The notes under the pieces: model-generated
What the model was told of the DNA's origin: nothing
The model's database searches: none
The model's input: the letters and a program-made list of their open reading frames with translations, nothing else
Part shown: positions 1-8,485 of the stretch, piece by piece
How positions within the stretch are numbered: the first letter of the stretch is position 1
Layout: every line of letters starts with the position of its first letter
Assembly (NCBI GenBank): GCA_031551885.1
Contig: JAVBMX010000022.1
Coordinates: 31,735-95,734 of the forward strand
Source: Frigididesulfovibrio sp031551885
Lineage (GTDB): Bacteria; Desulfobacterota; Desulfovibrionia; Desulfovibrionales; Desulfovibrionaceae
Reading direction: 5' to 3'
DNA length: 64,000 nt
Made by a program: the position numbers and the translations under genes

Positions 1-60
1 TCCGGCCCCGTCCACGGCGTTTTGCCCTCGGACCGTGCGTTTGACTGTGCGTGGATTCAT
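1..60 (-). CDS. Pirin family protein, N-terminal fragment
   Basis: Only the first 20 codons lie inside the window; the gene runs off the left edge. An ATG at 58-60 on the minus strand follows a strong GGAGG Shine-Dalgarno at 66-70. The peptide begins MNPRTVKRTVRGQNAVDGAG. This resembles the start of pirin-like cupins, which typically open with a basic 'RxVKRxxRxxxxxxGAG' stretch. Pirins are cytosolic metal-binding bicupins, some with quercetinase activity. The metal ligands would lie outside the window, so the family call rests on this short stretch alone. Confidence 0.45.
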   Translation of the reverse strand, partial: MNPRTVKRTVRGQNAVDGAG

Positions 61-330
61 GGTGTCCTCCTTTGACTGTGTTGTCCGGAGCCTGAGGGTG
101 GGGTACGCCGGGGGCAAGCGCATGAAGCGCCCGGCGTCGATTTCACATGCCTTCGGGGCCAAGGCGTTCGGTCCCGACGGGGCTGCCGGGCCGGCGCATG
201 GGGCTTTCGCAAAAGCCGACGCGCCCGGCGGCCGCGCGAGCGACGGCCCGTTTGCGGGTTCGCCCTCGCTTTTCAGCGTACCATATTCTCTCGGCATATG
301 GCTTTATAAACAATGGTGGCGGGAAGTCGT

Positions 331-672
331 TTACGAGAGGCCGTCGAGCGTTTCTTTGAGCGCAAGCAGGACCGGCTTCAGATCTTCGAGGGCGGCGGCG
401 GCCCGGACTTTGTCGGCGGCGCGACCGGCCTGCTCCAGGGTCAGACAGCGGGCCCGCACGTCTTCGGCCCCCATGGCGGCGCAGTTGCTTTTGCAGGAGT
501 GCGCCAACCGCGTGAGAGCTTCCAGATCTCCGGAGGAAAGGGCATTTTCCATGTCCTGCACGGTTTTTGGCAGGCCGGAGGCGAAGAACCGGGAGATTTC
601 GAGAAAAATCTCTTTATCGCCCATCCGTTCAATCGCGGCCTCCAAATCAAGATGTATGCTTACAGCACCCAC
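331..672 (-). CDS. HPt (histidine phosphotransfer) domain protein
   Basis: A stand-alone HPt domain of 113 residues, about the usual length for this four-helix phosphorelay carrier. The likely phosphorylated histidine is His58 in the motif AHSCKSNCAAMGA, which fits the HPt pattern H-x-x-K-x(5-6)-G. I chose the GTG start at 672 because GGAAAGGAAGG lies just upstream. An in-frame ATG at 714 would add 14 residues but lacks a comparable ribosome site. No histidine kinase or receiver gene is adjacent, so its partners are unknown. It is expected to be cytosolic and to pass phosphate between receiver domains. Confidence 0.8.
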   Translation of the reverse strand: MGAVSIHLDLEAAIERMGDKEIFLEISRFFASGLPKTVQDMENALSSGDLEALTRLAHSCKSNCAAMGAEDVRARCLTLEQAGRAADKVRAAAALEDLKPVLLALKETLDGLS

Positions 673-986
673 ATGCGCCTTCCTTTCCCCGCCAGTGGGG
701 AGGTTGAAAATCATCGGACTTTTCCGTGAGCCGATTGAGAGCGGTTTCGCGACTTGGAATGGGTGGATTATTCACAAGTCGACAATAATTTCAAGATGTT
801 GATATAATAAGCTACGAAGGGGTTTTCATTTCTCGATAAATTGCGTACCATGCGCTTATACCAAAGGCGGTAAAGTTCCAAGGCCCTAGAGCCTTTTTTT
901 ACCGCCCTCCGACAGTTTCCCGTGCGATGGTCCGAATCTTTCGGTTTGCGGGGGTCCGTCGCGCGTAGGCTCATGGAGGCCCTCCT
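673..986. other. Divergent intergenic region between HPt gene and rrf2
   Basis: This spacer should hold promoters for the HPt gene (leftward) and the Rrf2 gene (rightward). It is visibly AT-richer around 770-850 than its surroundings. The only clear structure is the nested inverted repeat at 866-906, listed separately. No small open frame with a ribosome site was found. Confidence 0.4.
866..906. promoter_or_regulatory. Nested inverted repeat upstream of rrf2
   Basis: GGCGGTAAA at 866-874 pairs perfectly with TTTACCGCC at 898-906. Inside this 9 bp stem a second stem, AAGGC (880-884) with GCCTT (891-895), is followed by a T run. It lies about 80 bp upstream of the Rrf2 start codon. It could be a terminator-like leader or a regulator operator. 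Rrf2 proteins often bind their own promoters, but no known Rrf2 operator consensus was matched. Confidence 0.4.
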
Positions 987-1526
987 ATGAAATTATCCGC
1001 GCGCTCACGATATGCAGCCCGTATTCTTCTGGAGCTTGCCAGAAACAAGTCCGCCGGTCCGATGTCCGCGGCCTTGCTTTCGCAACATACCGGAGTTTCC
1101 GTGCAGTTCGTCGAGCAAATTCTCAAACCCCTGAAACAGAAGGGGTTGACTAAAAGTGTCCGCGGCGCGGCCGGCGGACACCGTTTGGCCAAAAAACCCG
1201 AAGACATCACCCTTGGCGAAGTGGTGCACCTGATGGAAGGCGGCATCCAACTCACGGTCTGTTGCGGGGAAAAAAGCGGCGACTGCCCGAGAAAGGACGG
1301 CTGTCTTACCCGAAAAGCCTGGTTGCAGGTTTCACGTTCGCTTGAACGTGAGCTGGATTCCATCACTCTGGCTTCGCTTCTCCACGGGGATCAGGTCTGT
1401 CCGGAAACGCAAAGGCCCGATGCCGAGCGTGCGGGGCGCCTGAAAAAAAATGTGATCGAAGAGCCCCCCGTGGTACGGCCGGTTCGCCAAGTGGTCCGCC
1501 GGGTAAAGGGCTTACGCCCGCGCTGA
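987..1526 (+). CDS. Rrf2 family transcriptional regulator, probably Fe-S binding
   Basis: A DNA-binding regulator of 179 residues. The N-terminal winged helix-turn-helix spans about residues 1-80, with the characteristic wing RGAAGGHRLAK at 59-69. Cysteines at 92, 93, 100 and 106 form a cluster like the three-cysteine Fe-S ligand set of IscR and NsrR, with near-IscR spacing (C93-x6-C100-x5-C106). The C-terminus is about 30 residues longer than IscR and is basic and Arg/Pro rich. GGAGG sits about nine bases before the ATG. No suf or isc genes are adjacent, so the target set (Fe-S supply, nitrosative stress or other) is unknown. Confidence 0.9.
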   Translation: MKLSARSRYAARILLELARNKSAGPMSAALLSQHTGVSVQFVEQILKPLKQKGLTKSVRGAAGGHRLAKKPEDITLGEVVHLMEGGIQLTVCCGEKSGDCPRKDGCLTRKAWLQVSRSLERELDSITLASLLHGDQVCPETQRPDAERAGRLKKNVIEEPPVVRPVRQVVRRVKGLRPR

Positions 1527-1945
1527 TATTCTTCCCTGTACGGCAATGGAAGGCGGCCGACGCTTGTTGGGGCGTTCTTCCATCGCTACGGCCTTTCAAC
1601 GGTGCGCTGTGCCCTTGGGCATTGCGCGCCGTTCCGTTTTGAAGCGGCAAGAGAACGTGTCGACGTTCTTCCCAAAGGAAGCGCCGCCGCCATCTGGAAC
1701 TGGAAGGTGTCGGCCTTCTTGCCCGTGGGCAACCTTTGGGGCCCGCGGGGACGCACATCGGTCTTGGCGTGTGGATATGACCGCGCCCGTGGCAAGAACA
1801 TTGTCATGGAAAAGGTCGCCGAGCGCAAGCCGGGATTCCGGCCCTGCTCAGCGACGGAAGAAAGGGGAACGCGAAGAGTGCGCGGGAAAGAAGCGCCGCG
1901 GCGTATGGCGCTCTTTTTTCGGAAGGGTGCCCGCCCGGCCGACAA
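1527..1945. other. Intergenic region, nothing recognised
   Basis: The spacer lies between the convergent rrf2 and PilZ genes. It is GC-rich and open in several frames, but none of these has a ribosome site or a recognisable protein pattern. No strong terminator hairpin or copy of the repeat families was seen. Confidence 0.4.
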
Positions 1946-2359
1946 TCAGGCCTGGAGTTCCTGAAAGGCTTTGTCCACCAGCTTGCCCAGAGCCAGGCAC
2001 AGATCTTCGTCGGCATTGACGAAGCTGAGACCCATCAGGTGCGCGCCGGCTTCGGAGCGAACCCAGGAAACTTCCGCGATGGCTTGAAAATATTGCTCCG
2101 CATCGTTTTCATAGACTTTGAAAAAGGAGTTGGAGAACTTGTTGAGCAGCGGAATATGCACGGTTACATGCAGTCGCGTGCCGACGGCAAGGGGGGTCGG
2201 CGCTTCAACGCACAGGCCGCCTTTGCTGATATCGTTGCAGGTGCTGTCGATCAGCGGATCTTTGGCGATGGGGAAGACAAGTTCCCTGGCCTGAACACGA
2301 TACGGCCGGGGCAGGCGGACCCAGCGTCTTTTGTTTTGGACGTCGGCATGGTTGCTCAT
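1946..2359 (-). CDS. PilZ domain protein
   Basis: A 137-residue single-domain protein. The two c-di-GMP contact motifs of PilZ are visible: a basic stretch RRWVRLPRPYRV near residues 11-22, resembling RxxxR, and NDISKGGL at 42-49, matching D/N-x-S-x-x-G. Residues 60-130 look like the following beta barrel. The family binds cyclic di-GMP and usually tunes motility, exopolysaccharide or adhesion through a partner protein. The gene stands alone, so the partner is not indicated. The ATG at 2359 has an AGGAGCG site upstream. Confidence 0.88.
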   Translation of the reverse strand: MSNHADVQNKRRWVRLPRPYRVQARELVFPIAKDPLIDSTCNDISKGGLCVEAPTPLAVGTRLHVTVHIPLLNKFSNSFFKVYENDAEQYFQAIAEVSWVRSEAGAHLMGLSFVNADEDLCLALGKLVDKAFQELQA

Positions 2360-2478
2360 ACTCGCGCTCCTTTCCCGGCGGGATTCCGCTTGGACGGGCT
2401 CCTGTACCGGCAGATTTTAGAATATGTTTACACCTTTTCCTAAGGATATTGCAACCCTTTGTCCCAACGGATCATATC

Positions 2479-2607
2479 AGAGCATTTTCACTTTGAAAAT
2501 GTTTGTGAAACCATATCGCCGGCGGATTTATAAACGAGATCACAAGCGGGGGGCCGCTTGCGCAGCCACCAGAGCAAACCAACTTTTTTAAAGCTGATTT
2601 GCTCTGG
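2479..2607. repeat. Composite intergenic repeat, family C, copy 1 (short form)
   Basis: It starts with AGAGCATTTTCACTTTGAAA and ends in a hairpin, CCAGAGCAAA (2569-2578) pairing with TTTGCTCTGG (2598-2607). In the middle, CAAGCGG (543-549 of kb 2) pairs with CCGCTTG (2554-2560) around a loop of four Gs. The other copies, at 37265 and 48623, carry a cassette of about 60-75 nt at this point. This copy ends six bases before the cobJ stop codon. Confidence 0.7.
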
Positions 2608-2612
2608 CGCGA

Positions 2613-3422
2613 TTATATTATTGCGGCCTCCGGGCCGTATTTTTTCATGTAACCGCGCGGGGTCAGCAATCTGGCCCCGTGGCTCCAGGCGAGGGGGCGG
2701 CCTGTATCGCCCGGCACGATGCGGGTTTCCGAATTGCCGACGATCAGAATGCTGAACATGTCCGTGTCCCGGGCCGGGTTGTCGCCGAGGCGAGCGATGC
2801 GGACATCTTGCTCGGGGCGGAAGGCGTTGCGCACGACGCCCACGGGCGCGTCCGGCCCCCTGTGGCGTGCGGCCAGGCCAAGGGCCTCTTCAAGCAGGGC
2901 GGTGCGCCGTTTGGAGCGCGGGTTGTACAGCGCGACCACGAAATCGCCGGCAAAGGCGCATTCCAGGCGTTTGCGGATAAGATCCGGGGGCGTGAGCAGG
3001 TCCGAGAGGCTGATGCAGGCGAAATCGTGCATCAGGGGCGCGCCCAAAAGCGCGGCGGCCGCGCATACGGCGGGCACGCCGGGCACGACGTTGAGGAGCT
3101 CGCCGGGGTTCAGCCCGCGTTGCTCGATCAGCTCCAGGGCCAGACCGGCCAACGCGTAAACGCCGGGGTCGCCCGAGCAGACCATGGCGGTTTCGCGCTC
3201 GGCCAGGGCGGAGGCCAAGGCGGCTTCGGTGCGCTCCATCTCCCCCATCATGCCGGTGGACACGATTTCTTTGCCCTGCAACAGTCCGGGCTCGACAAGT
3301 GCGATATAGCCGGAATAACCGACCACGGTGTGGGCGCGGTGCAAGCAGGCCAAGGCTTCCGGGGCAAGCAGCGCCGGAGAGCCGGGGCCGAGACCGATCA
3401 CATGAAGAAGCGGAGAGGACAT
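2613..3422 (-). CDS. cobJ: Precorrin-3B / cobalt-factor III C17-methyltransferase
   Basis: A SAM-dependent tetrapyrrole methyltransferase of 269 residues. It carries the N-terminal IGLGPGS nucleotide-binding loop (9-15), the central SGDPGVYAL motif, and YNPRSKRR, which is characteristic of the CobJ/CbiH branch. The enzyme methylates C17 and drives ring contraction in cobalamin synthesis. In an anaerobe the cobalt-early (CbiH) substrate is more likely, but this is inference. It is monocistronic here, with no other cob/cbi gene in the window. Length is normal. Its product would serve the B12-dependent NrdJ encoded at 37.5-39.7 kb. Confidence 0.93.
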   Translation of the reverse strand: MSSPLLHVIGLGPGSPALLAPEALACLHRAHTVVGYSGYIALVEPGLLQGKEIVSTGMMGEMERTEAALASALAERETAMVCSGDPGVYALAGLALELIEQRGLNPGELLNVVPGVPAVCAAAALLGAPLMHDFACISLSDLLTPPDLIRKRLECAFAGDFVVALYNPRSKRRTALLEEALGLAARHRGPDAPVGVVRNAFRPEQDVRIARLGDNPARDTDMFSILIVGNSETRIVPGDTGRPLAWSHGARLLTPRGYMKKYGPEAAII

Positions 3423-3567
3423 GAAGTGCTCGTGATAAGGCTTGAGGGAGGTGGGCTCCCGGTTTGGGAAACGGAAGGGCCGTTTTCGGGCCGGAGGTCA
3501 TGAATCGGGTGGGGCTCGCTCGGGTTTTCCTGCCGGCGTCCCGCGGCACGGTCCACGCCGGCCGGCA

Positions 3568-5451
3568 TCACTTGCCGGTGCCGCTTTTGGCCTGCCGGGC
3601 CGTGACGACATCAAGGCAGACCTGCCGCGACAACACGTCGCCGGCGCAGATATTTTCGGCCGCCGCCCCTTCGGGCGCGGCGTTCATCAGCAGCAGGGCG
3701 TCCAGCATTTCGCCGTATTCCCGTTCTATTGCCGTCTTGACGGCCGGCACCCGGTCGAAAGAGTTCCGGCACCAATAGTCCCGGTGAGACGAGGAGGAGG
3801 GAGCGGTGGGGTGTTCCCACACCTTGTCTTCGAGACCCGGCGTGTTGAAAAACGTATGCAGGACGGTATCGCCGTCCGGCAGAACCCGCGAGGCATCAGC
3901 TCCGGCCAGAAGCAACAGAGTCGTGGTCTGTGTCTTACGGGCCTGAATCGCCCGCCAGCGTTCCAAGGCCGGCCCGTCTTCCTGCCGGGAGGCGTACGAA
4001 CGCGTCAGGGGGGTCAGGCCGTACGCGTGTTCTGAAAAATCCGTCCCGGACGGGTCCAGCGCGTCGCACAGCTTATAAAACGGAATTCCTTTCGCCGCCG
4101 CCCGCAGCACGGTGGATTCGCCATCGCGGCCCTGGGCGGCGGGATTCGGGCGGCGCTCCTCCGGCATGCGCAGCAGGCGATCAAGGGTCTGGGGGCCGCC
4201 CCCCTGCACGGCGTAAAACAAGGGAGTCGGGAATTCGGACGGTGTATCCGCGTCGGCCGGCACGCCTCGGGCCAGCAGGCGCTCCACCATGCCGGAATTG
4301 CCGAACCAGGCGGCCCAGTGCAAGGGGGTAAGGCCGGCTTTGTCTCGCCGGGAGAGGTTCGGGCATGCGTCCAGAAAGCGCGGGAAGAAGGCTTCACGGT
4401 TGAAAATGATCGCGTAGAACAACGCGTCGCGTCCTTCGCCGTCCGGCAGACAGGGATCCACTCCGGCGGAGAGAAGCAGGCGGGCCGCGTCATCGTTGCC
4501 GTCACGCAGGGCAAGCAGCAGCGCGCTTCGCTCGTAATAATCCACGGCGTTGGGATCGGCGCCCGCCGACAGGAGTTGGGTGAACATCTCCGGATCGGGC
4601 AGGAAGTCATACAGGCGTATGCCGTCCCGCACTTTTTGCGGGAGCTTGCCTGAATCGCCCCGCGCAAGCTCCCGGCCGAGGAGCTCGCGGGCCACATCGT
4701 AGCGTTCGGATTGTGCCAGAGAGGAAAATACCCACTGCGGATCGGCGGTCTGGAGGATGAGGTCAAATGTTTCCCAATCCTTCTGGTCATACAGGGCCAG
4801 GAGGCTGTCGATGGAAACGTTGTGCCCCCGGCGTTGCAACGCGCGGGCGACTTCCAGGCGTTCCGGGCCGGACGGTTGGCGGACCAGAAGATCCCAGGAC
4901 CCGCCGAAATAATAGGAATAACCGTCCTCGCGGGCCGAGAGCAGAGCGGCCATCAGGCGCAGGGTTTCCGGGCCGGGTTCGCGCTCTTCCAGGGCGTTCC
5001 AGGCGGGGTAATCGTTGTCCCAGGTTTTCAGGCACCAGGTCAGCAGGGCGGTATTGCCGTTTGCCACGGCCCGGCGGTAAGCCCGTTCGCCGATATCGTC
5101 CCAGTGGACCAAGACGACGCAGGCCGCAAGGCAGAGCGCGCCGGCGAACGCGGCCAGCCGGCGGGAGCCGGAGGGGAGGGTCGCCTTTTTCTTTGCGTCT
5201 TTTCCAAACTGCGAGCGCACAAGGTGCCAGATGAACACCACAAGGCCGATGCCTATGACCACCGGGATGAGCAGTAGAGCCCCCCAGCCCATGTTGCCCG
5301 CCTCGGCGATAAGGAGAGCCAAACCGGCGCTGAGGCCGAAGGCGAGCAGGCCCCAGACGGCGGAGAGGAACACGCGGGTGTTGCCGAAAGCCGCGCACAA
5401 CAGCAGGAGCACACCGGCTGCGGGCAGAAAGATGTAGGTCAGAAATTCCAT
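3568..5451 (-). CDS. Membrane protein with cytoplasmic or exported ankyrin repeats
   Basis: A protein of 627 residues. The N-terminus has three hydrophobic segments (roughly 3-20, 25-45, 50-75), a basic linker, and another segment near 97-115. The rest is helical and contains ankyrin-type repeats. Recognisable units include LLSAGADPNAVDYYERSALL, LLLSAGVDPCLPDGEGRDAL, and GLTPLHWAAWFGNSGMVERL, followed by a later LLLLAGADASRVLPDGDTVL. Ankyrin repeats mediate protein contacts and no enzymatic motif was seen. I placed the start at the ATG at 5451, because the in-frame TTG at 5460 sits too close to the AAAGG site. Partner and role are unknown. Confidence 0.8.
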   Translation of the reverse strand: MEFLTYIFLPAAGVLLLLCAAFGNTRVFLSAVWGLLAFGLSAGLALLIAEAGNMGWGALLLIPVVIGIGLVVFIWHLVRSQFGKDAKKKATLPSGSRRLAAFAGALCLAACVVLVHWDDIGERAYRRAVANGNTALLTWCLKTWDNDYPAWNALEEREPGPETLRLMAALLSAREDGYSYYFGGSWDLLVRQPSGPERLEVARALQRRGHNVSIDSLLALYDQKDWETFDLILQTADPQWVFSSLAQSERYDVARELLGRELARGDSGKLPQKVRDGIRLYDFLPDPEMFTQLLSAGADPNAVDYYERSALLLALRDGNDDAARLLLSAGVDPCLPDGEGRDALFYAIIFNREAFFPRFLDACPNLSRRDKAGLTPLHWAAWFGNSGMVERLLARGVPADADTPSEFPTPLFYAVQGGGPQTLDRLLRMPEERRPNPAAQGRDGESTVLRAAAKGIPFYKLCDALDPSGTDFSEHAYGLTPLTRSYASRQEDGPALERWRAIQARKTQTTTLLLLAGADASRVLPDGDTVLHTFFNTPGLEDKVWEHPTAPSSSSHRDYWCRNSFDRVPAVKTAIEREYGEMLDALLLMNAAPEGAAAENICAGDVLSRQVCLDVVTARQAKSGTGK

Positions 5452-5659
5452 GCGGGCCAAAACCTTTCGAGGTGGTGTGCATGCCGGGGCGGCGGCGCGC
5501 GGCGCGAACCGCTTTGTCGTTTCTTACCCCGGAGCTCTCGGGTGTGTCGAGGCCCAAAATGGTGACGGAGGATGCGGATTGAACTTCAGTGCCGGAGAGG
5601 AGCCGGTTGGTTTGGAGTGACCTCCAGCGTTGGTTTTCTCTGCAGGAGTCGTTCAAACG

Positions 5660-5728
5660 TCGATGCCCCGCGCAAAGCGCGGAGGCATCGACATTGAGGG
5701 GGTCTGGGGGGAATCATTCCCCCCAGCA
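5660..5728. repeat. Palindromic 3'-end module, family A, copy 1
   Basis: A hairpin with arms TCGATGCC (5660-5667) and GGCATCGA (5684-5691), extended inward by CGCG/CGCG, is followed by a second palindrome centred on GGGGGGAATCATTCCCCCC (5704-5726). The module ends seven bases before the potD stop codon (5735-5737, read on the minus strand). It may act as a transcript 3' end, but there is no clear T run. Confidence 0.7.
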
Positions 5729-5734
5729 TATTTA

Positions 5735-6781
5735 CTATTTACTCGTCTTCAGCACTTCCCAGTACTTTTCATAGGTGCCGAGGGCCTGGCCCAGATTGCC
5801 GATGTACTCACCGTTTTTGAGCTCTTTGTCCCCGGGGTTGAGTACCGGATTGTCGCGCAACTCGGCCGGGAGCAGGGGCAGGGCCTTCATGTTCGGGGTG
5901 GAGTACTTGTACTCCTGCACGCAACGGACGGCGACGTCCGGGCGCAGCATATAGTTGATGAAGATGTGGGCGTTTTCCACGTTCTTCGAGCCCTTGGGAA
6001 TGGCGAAACAGTCCACCCAAAGAATCACCCCTTCTTCCGGGAAGGCGAAGGCGAGGTTCGGGCTTTCTTCCTGGGCCACGAGGAAATCACCGCTCCAGAT
6101 GGGGCCGATCCAGACTTCTTCACCGATCAGGGCCTGCTTGATGGCCGTGACGTCGAAGATGCGCACAGAGGATTTCAGCTGCTTCAGGAATTCATAGGCG
6201 GTCTTGATGTGCGACTCGTCGGCGGAATTGAGGGAGCCGCCGGAAGCCTTGAGGGCGATGGCGAAGGCGTCGCGCAGGTCGTCGGTGAGAATGACCTTGC
6301 CCTCGTATTCGGGGCGCAGCAGATCCGCCCATTTGGTCACGGAACCGGCCGGGATATGCTTGGTGTTGTAGCCGATACCCACGGTTCCCCACATATAGGG
6401 CACGCTGTAGATGTTGTCCGGGTCATAGGCCTGGTTCAGGGTCTTGGGGTCGAGGTTGACCAGGTTGGGCAGCTTGGACTTATCCAGGGGCGCCAGGAGT
6501 TTTTCCTTGTGCATCTGCTCGACGAAGTAGCTGGAAGGCACCACCACGTCATAGCCTTTGCCCTGCAAGAGCTTGACCTTGGCGTACATGGCCTCGTTGG
6601 CTTCAAAGGTGGAGTAGACCACCTTGATGCCGGTCTCTTTGGTGAAGTTGTCGAGCACATCTTGGGGAATGTATTCGGACCAGTTGTAGACCACCACTTC
6701 GCCGGCATTTTTATCGGCCGCGTGGGCGACGGGGGCGCAGGCGAGCAGCAGGGCCAAGGCCCTAAAGACGAGGGTTCTCAT
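5735..6781 (-). CDS. potD: Spermidine/putrescine ABC transporter, periplasmic binding protein
   Basis: A 348-residue solute-binding protein. The signal peptide MRTLVFRALALLLACAPVAHA is followed by the mature start DKNAGEVVVYNWSEYIP, typical of PotD/PotF. Other family signatures include VPSSYFVEQMHKE, NLDPKTLNQAYDPDN, YSVPYMWGTVGIGYN and the C-terminal NYMLRPDV. It captures polyamines in the periplasm and delivers them to PotBC. I placed the start at the ATG at 6781, which has a GGAG site and begins the signal peptide; the frame extends further upstream without support. It is the last gene of potABCD, about 70 nt after potC. Confidence 0.95.
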   Translation of the reverse strand: MRTLVFRALALLLACAPVAHAADKNAGEVVVYNWSEYIPQDVLDNFTKETGIKVVYSTFEANEAMYAKVKLLQGKGYDVVVPSSYFVEQMHKEKLLAPLDKSKLPNLVNLDPKTLNQAYDPDNIYSVPYMWGTVGIGYNTKHIPAGSVTKWADLLRPEYEGKVILTDDLRDAFAIALKASGGSLNSADESHIKTAYEFLKQLKSSVRIFDVTAIKQALIGEEVWIGPIWSGDFLVAQEESPNLAFAFPEEGVILWVDCFAIPKGSKNVENAHIFINYMLRPDVAVRCVQEYKYSTPNMKALPLLPAELRDNPVLNPGDKELKNGEYIGNLGQALGTYEKYWEVLKTSK

Positions 6782-6854
6782 CGTATTCTCCAGCGGGGTA
6801 AAATCGACCGCATCGCCGGCAAGGGGCCGGGGACGCTCAAGAGGTTTTGGTTCG

Positions 6855-7628
6855 TCAGCGTTTCTTTGCTTGTAAGATACTTTGGGCCGCAAGGACAAGG
6901 GCCAGGGTAAGGACGAACATGACGGCGGAAAGGGCGTTCACGTCCGGCTTCACGCCCAGCTTGACCATGGAATAGATCCGTACCGGAAGCACTTCAAAGC
7001 CCGGTCCGGTCACGAAAGTGCTGATCAGCACGTCGTCCATGGAAAGCGTAAAGCTCAGCAGCCAGCCCGCGACGACGGCGGGCAGGGTGAGGGGCAGGAG
7101 CACGTGGCGGAAGGCGACGGCCTCCGAGGCGCCCAGATCGCGGGCGGCCTCGATGAGATGCTCGTCGAACTCGGCCAGACGCGAAAGCACGGTCACGGTC
7201 ACAAAGGGCGCGCACAGGGTGGTGTGGGCCACAAGCAAGGTGAAGAACCCAAGCGGTACCTTGAGGGCGATAAACATGATTAAAAGCGAGATGCCCATGA
7301 TGATGTCGGGTGAAACCGTGAGCAGAAAGATGCTTACGTACAGAGCGCGATGCCCCACAAAGCGGTAACGCTTCAGGCACAGGGCCGTCAGCGAACCCAG
7401 CACCGTGGCGCAGGTGGCCGAACACACGGCCACAAGCAAGGAGTTGAAGGCCGCGTCGAGAATGGCCGTGTTGTTGAACAGGGTTTCATACCACTTGAGG
7501 GAAAACCCGGTCCAATTTGTGGTGTACTTGCCGCTGTTGAACGAATAGACGAACACCAGCAGCAGCGGCACGTAGAAAAAGGCATAAACCAGCCAGACGT
7601 ACAGGCGTTTGCAGAAGCCGGCGAGCAT
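6855..7628 (-). CDS. potC: Spermidine/putrescine ABC transporter permease PotC
   Basis: An inner-membrane permease of 257 residues with about six transmembrane helices, beginning MLAGFCKRLYVWLVYAFFYV. The EAA loop that docks the ATPase is visible as EAARDLGASEAVAFRHVLLP, with the conserved glycine. The start ATG at 7628 overlaps the potB stop (ATGA), indicating translational coupling. Longer upstream frames overlap potB and are not used. It forms the translocation pore with PotB. Confidence 0.94.
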   Translation of the reverse strand: MLAGFCKRLYVWLVYAFFYVPLLLVFVYSFNSGKYTTNWTGFSLKWYETLFNNTAILDAAFNSLLVAVCSATCATVLGSLTALCLKRYRFVGHRALYVSIFLLTVSPDIIMGISLLIMFIALKVPLGFFTLLVAHTTLCAPFVTVTVLSRLAEFDEHLIEAARDLGASEAVAFRHVLLPLTLPAVVAGWLLSFTLSMDDVLISTFVTGPGFEVLPVRIYSMVKLGVKPDVNALSAVMFVLTLALVLAAQSILQAKKR

Positions 7629-8485
7629 CAGACGCCCCCCGTTTCGCCGGGTTTTTCCCCGGCCCGGAGCGAAACCAGACGGTACAGGCAGGCCATGAGC
7701 ACGAGCATCAGGGTGAGCACCGAGCCGGAAGCCGCGCCCAGGGGCCAGTTGCCGGCGATCAGGAATTGGTTCTTGATGAAGGTGCCGAGCAGCATGTTGG
7801 TGGCTCCGCCCAAAATTTCCGGCACGTAAAAGCAGCCCAGCGAGGGCAGAAAGACCAGAATGCACCCGGCCACGATGCCCGGCAGGGTCAGGGGCAGGGT
7901 CACGTGCCAGAACGTGCGCAACGAACCCGCGCCCAGGTCTTTGGCCGCGTCGGCCAGGCGCGGGTCGAGTTTTTCGATGGAAGAATACAGGGGCAGCACC
8001 ATGAAGGGCAGCAGGGTATAAGCCAGGCCCACGAACACGGCGAAATCGTTGTACATCATCTCAAGCGGGGGAATGCCCAGGACCATGAGGCCCTTGTTGA
8101 TCAGCCCCTGAGCGCCGAGGAGCAGGATCAGGGCGTAGGTGCGGATCAACGAGTTGGTCCAGAACGGGATGATGACCAGAAGCAGCAGCCAGGGCCGGTA
8201 CTGGGGCTTGGCCTTGGCGATGCGGTAGGCGAAAGGGTAGCCGATGATCAGGCAGACCAGGGTGGCGGCCACGGCCAGGCGCAGCGAATCCCACATGACC
8301 GTCAAAAAGGCCGGGCCGAAGAGTTCCTCAAAGTTCGCGGTGGTCAGAACGGGAATGAAAAAGTCCACATCGCCCTTGTCCAGAAGGGCGACCAGCATCA
8401 AGGCGATGGTGGGCACAACCGCGAAGGCCCCCAGCCACAGCCAGGTCACGCCGATGCTGAAGCCGCGGAACACTCCGCCTTTCAT
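7628..8485 (-). CDS. potB: Spermidine/putrescine ABC transporter permease PotB
   Basis: A 285-residue membrane permease with about six transmembrane helices. The EAA-type ATPase-docking loop is DAAKDLGAGSLRTFWHVTLP. The N-terminal region has the large periplasmic loop (DKGDVDFFIPVLTTANFEEL) typical of PotB. It overlaps both neighbours by four bases (ATGA at each junction with potA and potC), so the proteins are probably made in balanced amounts. Length is normal. Confidence 0.94.
   Translation of the reverse strand: MKGGVFRGFSIGVTWLWLGAFAVVPTIALMLVALLDKGDVDFFIPVLTTANFEELFGPAFLTVMWDSLRLAVAATLVCLIIGYPFAYRIAKAKPQYRPWLLLLVIIPFWTNSLIRTYALILLLGAQGLINKGLMVLGIPPLEMMYNDFAVFVGLAYTLLPFMVLPLYSSIEKLDPRLADAAKDLGAGSLRTFWHVTLPLTLPGIVAGCILVFLPSLGCFYVPEILGGATNMLLGTFIKNQFLIAGNWPLGAASGSVLTLMLVLMACLYRLVSLRAGEKPGETGGV

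Noticed and set aside
2423..2612. Short gene between the PilZ gene and cobJ
   Set aside because: The open frame here is formed by the C repeat and has no ribosome site or codon pattern.
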